Positions 49,723-60,345 of a DNA stretch of 64,000 nucleotides are shown one piece after another. The stretch's first letter is position 1. Every line of letters starts with the position of its first letter. The translations under genes were made by a program, and so were the position numbers. Under the pieces are notes generated by a model. The model did no database searches. It saw only the letters and a list, made by a program, of their open reading frames with translations, and was not told the origin of the DNA. The stretch spans positions 9,932,501 through 9,996,500 of the forward strand of contig CM075770.1 in assembly GCA_037974665.1 (NCBI GenBank), written 5' to 3'. Origin of the DNA: Ehretia macrophylla. Its lineage: Eukaryota > Streptophyta > Magnoliopsida > Boraginales > Ehretiaceae.

Positions 49723-49895
49723 CCACCCAAATTCATTATCATATTCGGGTCAAGAAATATCCAAACCACAATCCAAAAGCCTCATCAGTTTTTGCTTAAT
49801 TCGCTGCTGCAGAAGAAGAAGAAGAAGAATCAGAAGAAAGCAAAGAGAGAACACTTTGAAACGTCGCCGTTTTGGGAGAGTAATTTAGCAAAAAA

Positions 49896-52800
49896 ATGAA
49901 GACGACGAAGGGAGGCAAAGTCATGAACCCTACCGATGCTTATCGGAAAGAGCTTCGCAAGCGCGAATTAAAACGGGTTTTTTTTTTTTTTTGTTTCTCT
50001 TACTTTTTAATAATTTTGAGATTAATTTATGCTAATGATTGATGTTAATTGTTGTTTAGCCCTAATTTAATATTTTAGTGATACTTTAAAGCTTAATTTG
50101 GGATTTAAAAAATTATAAATCTTAGCTCGGGTAGAAGGTAGTTCGTTGCATGAGACTCCAGTTATGCCCCTGTGTCTGGGGAAAGGTCAAGCCCATTTGG
50201 TGGGTATATTGTATACTTTTTTCTTGGGCTAAAAAAAAAAAAGAATTTGAATTGAAATCATACCTTGCACCGGATAATTTTGATAAATGGATTTGAAAAA
50301 ATAACTTGAATTTTTAGATTCTTAATGCTTTTTCAAGCATGGTGTATACTTAGGTAAAAATTTGCCTTTTTCGTTAAAAAGTTGGTTCCTTTCGTGTTTT
50401 CTGTGTTACTGTTGTCAATCGATAGTGAATTAAAACAGAGATAATAACTTAAGGGAGGTTAAACGATACGAATTTTGAAATAATGTGCTTGTCTGGATTT
50501 CCTTGTTTTGATTTTGTTTTTGCGTCCCGTGTAGTTTTGAGTTGGTTTATGTTTTTGTACCTATTAGTTATTTGTGAATTTAGCGTAAGTCATGATTCAT
50601 CAGTTTGCTTATGTAACTGTATTACTTTCATATATTTAAAAGGAGTAATATTGTAGTATTTGTCTTTTACAGAATAAGAAAGAAAGGAAAAAGGTGAGGG
50701 AAGTGGGGATATTGAAGAAGGATCCGGAGCAACTCAGGGAGCAGATTCAGAAGCTGGAAACAATGAGTAAGTTGTGGTTTGCTTATGATACACTAGATTC
50801 GTTTTCTGATGGTAATTATTATTCATGCATTTTTAATGAAAGGTTCCTTGTCCGTGACTTCATGTCGCAAACCAATATGAATTTTCTTATTGTCCTGGTT
50901 AAGGGTTCTATGTTTCTTTTAATTTCGTTTTCCCAGTGAATTTATTTTGTTCCTGCTGGTGGGAACTTGGAAAGAAATATTTGCAATGCATTCTTCAAAT
51001 TCTTGCTAAGATAAGTATATCGAGGAAAATATTAATTGTATTGGTGTTAATTATTGAATCTAAGAACGAGAAGAATCATTATAATAAGGTGGTGAGTAAG
51101 CGTGGCAGTCAAGCAATGTAGAGTTTGACGGGACTATCTTATTAGAAAACATGGATATTGTCCTCTTGTGGTCTTGCAATTTTCAGTTCAGAAGAGCAAA
51201 CACTATTGGCAACTTCCCATGGCGGTTCTTCATTGGAATAAGTGTTTAAAAACTTTTAATCATTAAATGAATATGTAAAACCATCCATTTATGTTAGGAG
51301 AAGTTTGGGTGATCGTCCAATAAAATTGATGTGTTGTCAAAAGGGGCTCACACTTCCGATGGTTGATGCTGTTGGTAAGGGATGATATAACAGTTATATG
51401 TTGGAATCTCTCTCTCTTTGTGTAATTCATATTGTTCCAAGTCAGACTGAATGCTGGTGAAACTTTGTCTCCATCACCTAGTTTTCCGGCGATTGATATT
51501 TCTGTTTCTGCTTTGTCAAAGAGTCAAAGACAAGTACCATTGGCTGACTAGTGAAAGATTTGTAAGTTGACTTGGTAGTGCATCCATATTAAATTACTTC
51601 CATTTATGAGACGTCTCAATAGTGACCGACTTGATTTTATTAGCTGTGTGATTAGTGGCTTAGTTGTTAGCTGTTTAAAAGCTACGGTCAAAATTAACCA
51701 CTAATACGCCTTAGGTACTCTTTTAAGTTCGTGTAAGGCGGAGGGAATAAAGGGACCTGAAGGAGGCTGAAAAGCCGTAGTGCGCTAGCACTAGTGAGTT
51801 AGCGCAACAACTTAAGTGTCTTGTTTTCTTCGCTGCTTCTTTTTCTTTTTTCTTTTTATATTTAAACGGAAGCGATTGCTAATGCTTGTAGCTTGCTTCT
51901 GTCCTTAGTCAATTTTGGACTGAAGCTGTTCTGACTGCCGTATTTCTTTTAAGTGTCTTCATTTTTAAGCAGAGGATATAAATATGAAAAAAAAGGTAAC
52001 ACCTCTCGGGCTGAACAGAGTCTTTCGCCTGAGGCGCGCTAGCTTAACTCAGTCAAAGGAAAAGAAAGCAAAAGCGATTCCCCTAGTAGTGGCGAGCGAA
52101 ATGGGAGCAACCTTCGACCTTCATTTGATTCCGACGGCCTTAAAAAAATGGGGGACTTCTGCATTGGGCTATGCCACCCAAATCAACTGAGGGAAGTCGC
52201 ATCCGTTCCATTGCAAGCACCTACAATGTCATGATCCCATTGGAAAATAAAATCAAATTACTTTCCATTTTACTCAGTCTAACGATGATTTCCACTTTTA
52301 GATTGAAAATTTTCATCTTCTAAAATATCATTATCTATGAATAATATATAATATATTAATCTTGTTTTGAACCAAAGAACGGAGAAGAACAAACTGATTG
52401 TTGATGGCTACTGTAAGAAGCTTCCACTCCCTTCAACGCCCTTCTATTATATTCCCTCCACACAGGGCCTCTTAAGCACAAAGGGGGCAGTCTTCTACTT
52501 CTCGACCCTGTTCTTTTCCACCCCTTTGTTCCCCCAGCCAGCAAGAGATGCTTTCACTGTACCTGACATCACCCAGCTAACACCAGAAAGGGAAAACGTG
52601 GTATGCCAGAACTTAATAGCGACTTCGTAATGAAGAAGGTGACTGGTGTTCTCTCCTGATTTATTACAGATGTAGTACTGGCTTACATGGATCCTTCTCT
52701 TATGCATATTGTCTCCCGTAATCATTCATACCAATCACTGTGGAGCACTGGATGGATTTTTTGACAGAATTGTTTCTAGATATGTGTTGACTACTTGACT

Positions 52801-55800
52801 GGACATATGGAGAGTTGATTTCATTACTAATAAAAGTTTTTATCCCAAAAAAAAAAAAAAAAGTTCCTTGTTTGGAGCCACCTTTTCCATTTAAATTAAA
52901 AAATGTACCTTTAACATAGGCTCATTTCTTTAAATATTTCAACTAGAATCTTTCACCTTAAACTAAAGCATTTCAAGTATCTAGATTTTTGCTTATTTTA
53001 TGCCATTAAATATCTCTACCCTATGAGTCTCCTTCTGGAATATATTATCCATCCTCTTGTTATAACCAACGGAGAAAGAAGCAGTAAATGAAGATTTATG
53101 CGCGGAAATCTGTTAGTGGGAGTATTTTCTTTTGTGATTAGTTCTGCATTGCTTTTATTGTATGTTAGTTTTTTGTTGTTCCTAATGTCATCAGCTTTGT
53201 AAATTGCTTCTCCTGATGCTCTATATCTTTATTATTATTTTATGCAGAGGCAGAAGGTGCCCTGGACAAAGCAAGAAAACACAAGAAGAGACAACTTGAG
53301 GATACACTAAATCTTGTTGTTAAGAAGAGGAAGGTAATTGTCAAGATATGGTGTGCCAACTGCCACAATACGGATGACAACAAATATTTGTGCTTTTGTG
53401 CTTTTATGCTTCTGTCTTAACTAATTAATTCTTGATTGTAACTAGTTTTCTAGGTGTCAAAATATGGTGTGCCAACCTCCATAATTTGGATGGGAAAACA
53501 AATAGTAGTGATTCTGTGTTAACTACTGAATTTTTTATTGTTATTAGTTTTTGGTGGTAATCAAAATTATTGATGCCATGACTAAAAGCTTTTCTTGCTC
53601 GTGCCTGAATCTCGGATAGAGAGGAAACTAATAAAAGGGGAAATGGAAAATGATGAGATTGCTGAGCTTCTTAGCTCAGATCAGTTTTTATTGATAATGA
53701 ATATAAACTACATGGTCTGTGTCCAATTTTAAATAGCTAAGTTTTACATCATCATGAGTCTAAGAATGGATTTATAATTTTCTGTTTCATTTGTATTTTG
53801 AGAATGTAATTCAAATTCTTATGGTTCAGAATGATTATTCCAAATTTTTTCACATTTAATTCTTTCTCATTTACACATAATTCTTTTGTGTTTTTCCTAA
53901 TCAAATGATATGTTTCTAGCAATACCTTCTTTGTTATGCTTTGATAACTCAGTGTAGCCTACTAGGAACCCAATGATTTCTTTCACAAACCACAATGGTC
54001 TTTCTGTGAAGCTTTTGCTCTAGATGAGCTTCTGGTAATTTTAAAATCTTGTGTTGTGAATGTTTTGCATTATGTTTTAAATTACTTAGCGGAGTTATTT
54101 ATTTTGATTATGTGCCTGGTGTCATTTTAACCTTGAAAGCCCATTGGTAAATTACAGTATGAACCTCCTAGATGCTGCTTAGGTAGGCAAGGGCTTACTG
54201 AAGTTTGTTTCCTCAGTATGTTAACAGTCATCGTCGTGAGGATTTAAGAGAGGATCTTGGAGGAGAGAGATTGATTGGTAAGCTATCCTCATTATTATTT
54301 TATTCTAGAGCAGTAAATAAGAGTGGAGTTCATGAAAGGAGATGAGTACTAACAATAGGTGTACCTAAACACACATGAAGTATGAAGGAATAGCAAGTAT
54401 AGTATGTCTTTTGGTGTTATGGATGGATATTACAAACTTAATCATTTATACAGATATTTTGATATTTTAGATATAGCTATTGCCATTATTTTCCTTAATT
54501 TTGCTGGATGAAGATTATGTCTTGGAGGTTCTTCTAATACCCTAATACGAAGGATAGTGTTGCTAGTATTCCTACACCCTTTTCCGCAGGACATGTAGAC
54601 ATATACCCCCACATGCTGCATCTTTTAATAAATCTGAAAAATATCGTTCATCAAGATCAACTTCATTGACTTCTATAGCAGCTAAATGCTGCCTCATTCT
54701 GTATGTCATTATACAGAAATCAACTTCATTACTCCCTTGCAAAAGTCCTCTTTGGTATTTGTGTTAGATACACCCTAAGCTGGATTTCATGATGAAAAGG
54801 TTACGTATAATGAATAGGCCGGGAAACTTGAGGCTGCATTGTTCTTTATGGAAAGATGATGGAAGCTTTACATTGCAATTGTTTTTTAACTTACTCTTGG
54901 GTAAATCGTGTTTTTTTTGTCTGTAGCAATTGATTTTGCACTCTTTTATGTGTCTACTTGTTATTTTTGGTGGCTCAGTCATTTCTCCTTTTAGTTTTAT
55001 ATGGAAATAACATGCATTGATCACAGTCCACGCTACTTTCTTGGCCAGGAATATGAAGAGAAAATGAAGGAGAAGGGTGAAACTCCAGTTATGTTCAGGT
55101 GAAGAAGCCTTTTCTTTCATGATTATATCTGCAGAGAGACAAAATTTATCTGTTTTTTTTTTTTGTTCCTTAATTACTTCAGTTTAAAATTCTTGTGTTA
55201 CTTTTGGTGCAGTCATCTGGGACCTCCTAGGAGATTGGATGCGGCAGAGGAGGAAGAAAGAGTCAATCACCCTAAACCTGAAGTAAGTAACAATTTAACT
55301 GATTCTTCTGATGCTAACGCTGAAACCCCCTGGGTATGTTCACATGTTTAACAATTATGCAGGATTCTGTCTATTATCACCCGACACTCAATCCTACTGG
55401 AGCTCCACCACCGGGAAAGCCTCCCATGTTCAAATCATCAGTAGGTGTGTCTAACTAGTTTTCCTTTTCCTTCAATATACTGTCTTTTTCTCTCTCAGCT
55501 GTCTTTTCCCTCCTCCCCTCCAACTCTGTTATTTGCTTCTTGTTTCAGGGCCTAGAATACCGCTGTCAGCAGCTTCAACAAGTGGTACTGCATCATCATC
55601 GAAATCAGAAACAGAACATGCCACTATGTCTATTCCTCCTCCACCCCCGCCGCCTCCTCTGCCCCATACAGGTGATGTGGATTCTGGAGATGGCTCCATA
55701 ATTCCTGCATCTTTGCCTATACCTCCTCCACCTCCAATACCACCGAAGCCTGCAGTGACAGACTTACCACCTTTGCCACCCCCCCCACCACCTCCTGGTC

Positions 55801-57882
55801 CTCCACCCAAAGAGCAAAATGCAAGTCGTCCTCCACTTCCTCCGCCCCCACCACTTCCTCAATCTGTTCAACCTCCTCCTCCTGGTACTATTGGAAGTGA
55901 AAGGGAGAAAAGTTTATCTACAAAAGTAGACGTTCCAGGCTCCAGGGATCCTGTCCAGGTAGGCATCTCATTTACTTTCTTGAGGAATTCCATTCTATGT
56001 TGAAAATAACTTGGTTTTCATGGAAAAGCAGAGTGCGAGGTAATGCCATATGCCACTTTTGGATCTTTCATCTTGTTCTCTCTCTCTTTCCCCTCTCTGT
56101 TTACCCCTCTCGCTCAATGGGTTGAATTTGGATAATTCTCCTTTGATATACGCTACTTTCTGATGTAGGTAAGCGAGTCTCAAAAAAAAAAAAAAAAATA
56201 GTATATTGTATCTTTTAATATAAATAACAATTCAATTTTGTCCCAGCAAAAAACAATTTCATTTTGAAAGAAGTGCACATAATATTTTAAGGCAACAAAT
56301 AATAAAGGTTCTAGGAAAGTGGCTGTTTATCTTGAAGCATTTTGAAATAGAATAAAACACATACGATATAAGATGGAATGATTATTGAATTATGTCTCCT
56401 CATAATTGGAATACTGCTGCAACTTCTTTCTTGATATTTCCAGAAGGCATTGGCTTAGGCTATGTTCTCTAGCTAGGTGAAGTTGTTGTACAATAAAAGA
56501 AAGAAGTTACCGGTTTATCAAATTTGATTTCGCAAAATTTGAAATTGATCTCTTTAAGGTGAAGGTCGCATCTTTATATTACTGATGATCGTTTCCACTC
56601 ATTCTCTCCTTCCTCATATGTAGGTACCAACAACACTTCCTCCACCTCCACCACCAGGGTTGCCTGTGAAGTTGGCTAATAATCAGTCAGCAGGTGCATC
56701 TTCTGAATCTGACTCTACAAATCCCTCAGAAACCAAAGATCAAGCTAAAGTGCTGCCACCACCCCCACCACCTGCTTTAAGACCTTCTATGCCTGGACCT
56801 CCAGTGGTCCCAGCTCTGCAGCCTGATGTATTACCCCCGGGAATCTCACGGTTCCCTCCACCTCCACCTCCTCCTGAAATGATGCCTCCTGGAATGACTG
56901 GCCATCCTGCTCCTCCTGGAATGATGGTCCCACTAATTTCAAGACCCCCTTTCGGACCTCCCCCTGGCCCCCCACCAATGATGAGACCACCGCTTCCGCC
57001 TGGTCCCCCACCCATTCTGCAAGATGGCAATACTGCTGGACCACCTGCTTCTCAGAAGCCATCATATATCAAGTCAGCTGCATCCACTGTTGTGAAGAGA
57101 CCTCTAGCTCAGCATACCCCAGAGCTTACAGCTATGGTGAGTGTCTGCGGCTAACAATTTCTTTTGGTTATTTGCTGCAATATGATATTATGTTGTTGAA
57201 TCCCCTAAAGAGGGTGATTGAAATTGTATTGCTCATATGAAACATGCAGTGTAGTCTTACACGATTTTCCATCTGAAAAATGAAAACAAGTCTTCCTTGA
57301 GAATATTCTATATCAATAACGCACACTAAGTCTTGAGGATTTGGGAGTGAGTGCAAAAGATTCTGTGGGAATATTCTGCTTTTGCCATTCATCAGGCGAC
57401 ATAGATTCGTAGAAGTGGTTTAATGCATGTAGAGTTCCTCTTGAGGAAACTTGTGTTTTCTTCCTCTCCCTTTGGGCTAAAGCCCGATATTTCTTATAGT
57501 GGGACCAGGAACAGTTTTTTCCTTTATTCGTTTTTAGATTTTTATTAACCTCATTTAGATTTCTGGTCCTCGATTTGTATCCCTGCCGTCAGATTTCTTT
57601 TGTGGTTATTCAATTGTTTGTTGTCTCTTTCCTTTCCTGAGTCTCCTCTTGCTCCTTTTGCAGATTCCAGCATCTGTACGCGTGAGGAGAGAGTCGGCAC
57701 TCCCAAAACCCAAACCAAAGCCATCAACTGTCACAGCAGCTAATCAGCAAGCAGCTGCTCTACCTGTTGCAAAGCAAGACTCAACCAACTCATCATCGTC
57801 TGCACCAAAACCAGAGAGTATTGATGACTCGTATATGGCATTCTTGGAGGACATGAAAGCCCTCGGTGCCCTTGAGGGTTGA
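49896..57882 (+). CDS. WBP11-like proline-rich splicing factor
   Basis: Nine exons with matching phases: 49896-49976, 50673-50766, 53248-53333, 55049-55098, 55213-55282, 55363-55444, 55549-55958, 56624-57136, 57664-57882. They encode 534 aa. Residues 1-120 form the Wbp11 domain, basic and helical ([50 protein letters not shown]). The middle (about 165-430) is a long polyproline region with PPPPPP and PPGMM runs, the type of sequence bound by WW domains. The C-terminus ends [14 protein letters not shown]. Animal WBP11 (NPWBP/SNP70) is a nuclear splicing factor, and a nuclear role in pre-mRNA splicing is inferred here. Exon 6 was ended at GTAG|GTGTGT because only that keeps the frame. Introns hold foreign DNA and a possible extra exon (see findings). 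Confidence 0.92.
51960..52640 (+). other. Organelle-derived insertion in intron 2 of the WBP11-like gene
   Basis: Bases 52051-52109 read as domain I of an organellar large-subunit rRNA (CCCCTAGTAGTGGCGAGCGA and flanks). They match my memory of plant mitochondrial 26S rRNA better than cytosolic 25S, which has AGTAACGGCGAGCGAA. The GC-richer sequence around it, to about 52640, stands out from the AT-rich intron and may be rearranged mitochondrial DNA, but only the rRNA segment is recognised with confidence. Confidence 0.6.
52700..52862 (+). mobile_element. Possible poly(A)-tailed retroposed fragment in intron 2
   Basis: CATTACTAATAAAAGTTTTT is followed by a run of about 16 A at 52847-52862. 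An AATAAA-type signal just before an A-run inside an intron suggests a retroposon or retrocopy end. The parent sequence was not recognised. Confidence 0.3.
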
Positions 57883-58934
57883 CCTGATTAAGTTTGATAT
57901 AAGACAAAAAGTGCAAAGGAGCAAGATAACTTGCATGTGATCAGAAGAAGAAAGTGAAAGCGCAGGGACTGTGATGGTTCTGGGATTTCTTCTCAGTGAA
58001 GAGTTGTTTTGTTATTCTCCACATACTGATCTTCCATCATGTGGTCTCACTCAAGTTATCGCGCTTCATTTTATTGCTACAGTTAAACTCTCATTCTGAG
58101 ATGTATAACATTTGGTGCATCCGCTTCATTTTCTTCTTGTCTTTTCATTTTTACGGGGGACATGGATATTAGCTTGGAGGAAGTAGGAAATTGTATCTTA
58201 CAGATGGAAGTTATGAACAGATACTTTCAAGTCTTAACTTTCTAATATATCTATTTTCCATTTTCTTTATTAACTTTTCCTTCTTTTTTTCCTTTTCTTT
58301 TTGGGGTTGGGGTTGCCGGTGGGTGGGATTGAAGTTTCACTCGTAACGTTATAGGAGATAATGGTGGTAAATTAATAATGTAATTATGATGAAATTATCT
58401 AAACCCTTGAGAAGGGAGATCAAATCACTATATCATTACTCACCACTATGGATTTGTCTTATAACGTTTCGAGTGGATTCAAATCTGGTGGGGGGAAAAG
58501 AGGGAGGGAGGGATGGGTGTTAGTTTTGAGCTGGTTTCACTAAATAGAGTTTGGCCTTGAGGCCTAATATTCTGCAGTTCCATTTACTTTCTGAATTCCT
58601 CAGTAGGCTCTAAATGAAGTCATTGAACTTGATGCGAAACATTCCCATCAACTTCTTTACTGTTGAACTGTCGCTAGAGAGAAAATCTTTCAATTGATAG
58701 TACGAGGTCTACTATTTACTTGCATCAGGAGGTGAAAACAAAGTCACATGCAAGTTTGTTTATGATATTTAGGCCTCCTCGAGCAACAGGAACGAATGCC
58801 GACTTCTCAGTACCTGCCAAGTAGACATACTTCCGAGTATTCAAGTAATTTACGAAAAAATATTAGGTTCAGTCAGTTTTACCGTGCAGTACTTATACAA
58901 TGTTAGGATTCATATCATGTTAGTTTCATCAATA

Positions 58935-59050
58935 TTTTTTTTTCTCCCCGCCCCCAAATCCCCCTTTCCCCTCACCCCCATGACTTGAACCCTACCATTT
59001 TACTTGGCAAGGGGTGCAGTCCCTCACTGGGCTGCACCATCGAGTTACGT
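58935..59050 (-). mobile_element. SINE-like (tRNA-derived) element
   Basis: On the minus strand a box-A-like string (GGTGCAGCCCAGTGAGG, 59023-59039) is followed at suitable spacing by a box-B-like GGTTCAAGTC (58982-58991). After that come a C-poor G-rich body and a terminal A-run (about 58935-58943). This is the layout of a pol III retroposon. No target duplication was found. Confidence 0.45.
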
Positions 59051-60231
59051 AAGTCTCACTAGTGTGTTAGCATGAGTGAATTTACTTATGGACCAGCGGA
59101 GAGTTGAGGATTGTAGAGTGAAGCGATTAATAAATGAGTTGTAGTTGTATTTTTTGAAAATATTTATACTTTTTAAGATATTTTATGTTGAAAAATCACT
59201 TTATCCCAACTAAAAAAAATTGTCACAGATAAATGATAAATTGTGTATTTTCAATTTCCACTGAACAAAGTTTCTGAATCCATCCCTGTATATTAGGTTG
59301 TACCATTGCATTACAAGTTTAAGATGAATCTAATATGATTCAATTTACCATAAATTCCTCCTCATCAGAAAAACCAAAAAAAGGGATCCTCGTACGCTCT
59401 GAAAGAATGCCAGCCTCATAGGACTTTGGTCTGCGTGCCTATGTTCGCTGGAAGCAGACATAGTTCCATGTAGTTGTTCCATTTTTTTGGTTGTCCCGTC
59501 TGGACGCTCTCAATCTAGGCCATCTCTAAAATATTGTATCATAAGGAGCCAATAGATGACCACCCCATTGCAATTAAATAAAGAGTAATATTTCTTGTCA
59601 TCCTTTTGATCTTTCATCCGATACATATATTAAATGTATATCAAACAGTTCATCGGGAGAATCGCCTTTTCAATTGAAATTATGATAAAAAATTTATAAT
59701 AAAAGAAAATACGAATAAGTGATATATACCTAGGTTCTAACACAACGTTTTATGTTCAGCAGCGACTAGATCAATGCCATTGGTTCCAGCTTTCCAGGCA
59801 TCGTTAAATTATGCTTTTTAGAGCTCCTAAATCCGAGGAACCCGCCTTGGTAGCTGCTAGTGGATACATATAATATTACCAATTGGTTACGTATTAATCC
59901 AGATGTTAATTGGATTATAATTGCTATATAATAGAGTTTTTATCATATATACGAGAGGTTTGACATTTAATATATAAATACTTATCGTACAAATAAGACA
60001 ATAGAGGAGCCATTCAATGGAGAGGGAGCCTCTATCCTCGCTCATCCCAAATTTTTTTTAAAGATATGTGTACTTTGATATTTGTAATTTGAAAAATCAA
60101 TTTAACCCGCATGAAATTTAGCGAATAAGAATTTTGGTTCCTCCTCTCATTGAAAGAGGTCTTACTTAATTGGATAGAGCAAACGAGCACGTTGGTATAT
60201 ATATCACCAATCCATATAATAAAGCCCTTGG

Positions 60232-60239
60232 TATAAATA
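60232..60239 (+). promoter_or_regulatory. Candidate TATA box of the HIPL gene
   Basis: TATAAATA lies about 114 bp before the start codon at 60346, in a suitable position for a 5'UTR of about 80 bases. Confidence 0.5.
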
Positions 60240-60345
60240 ACTACTAACAACAAACCATTTGTTTTCTGTTTGGAATGTTCTCAGAGATGTTTCTGTAGAA
60301 GATACAATTGAGCTTTGAGTGAATATTGTGTAAAGAAGAGTGTCA

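Larger units (their letters stand above)
47281..49895. other. Intergenic, 3'UTR of copy 2 to WBP11-like gene
   Basis: The first ~150 bases are probably 3'UTR. The interval contains one inverted-repeat element (48254-49089) and AT-rich DNA. Open stretches such as 47866-48162 have no domain. The WBP11-like promoter lies at the end. Confidence 0.6.
57883..60345. other. Intergenic, WBP11-like 3'UTR to HIPL gene
   Basis: It begins with the WBP11-like 3'UTR. It also contains a G-tract cluster near 58502-58517, a SINE-like unit (58935-59050) and the HIPL promoter. No coding region is supported. Confidence 0.6.

Noticed and set aside
52356..52725. Overlapping open stretches on both strands in WBP11-like intron 2
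   Set aside because: No domain; they lie in the putative organelle-derived block, are non-coding in this context and do not continue the gene's frame.
55436..55444. Alternative end of WBP11-like exon 6 at TCATCA|GTAGGT
   Set aside because: It would put exon 7 out of frame; ending at GTAG|GTGTGT restores the reading frame into GPRIPLS.
55529..57065. Glycine-rich minus-strand open stretches in the WBP11-like gene
   Set aside because: They are the reverse complement of polyproline coding sequence (CCN read as NGG), a common artefact.
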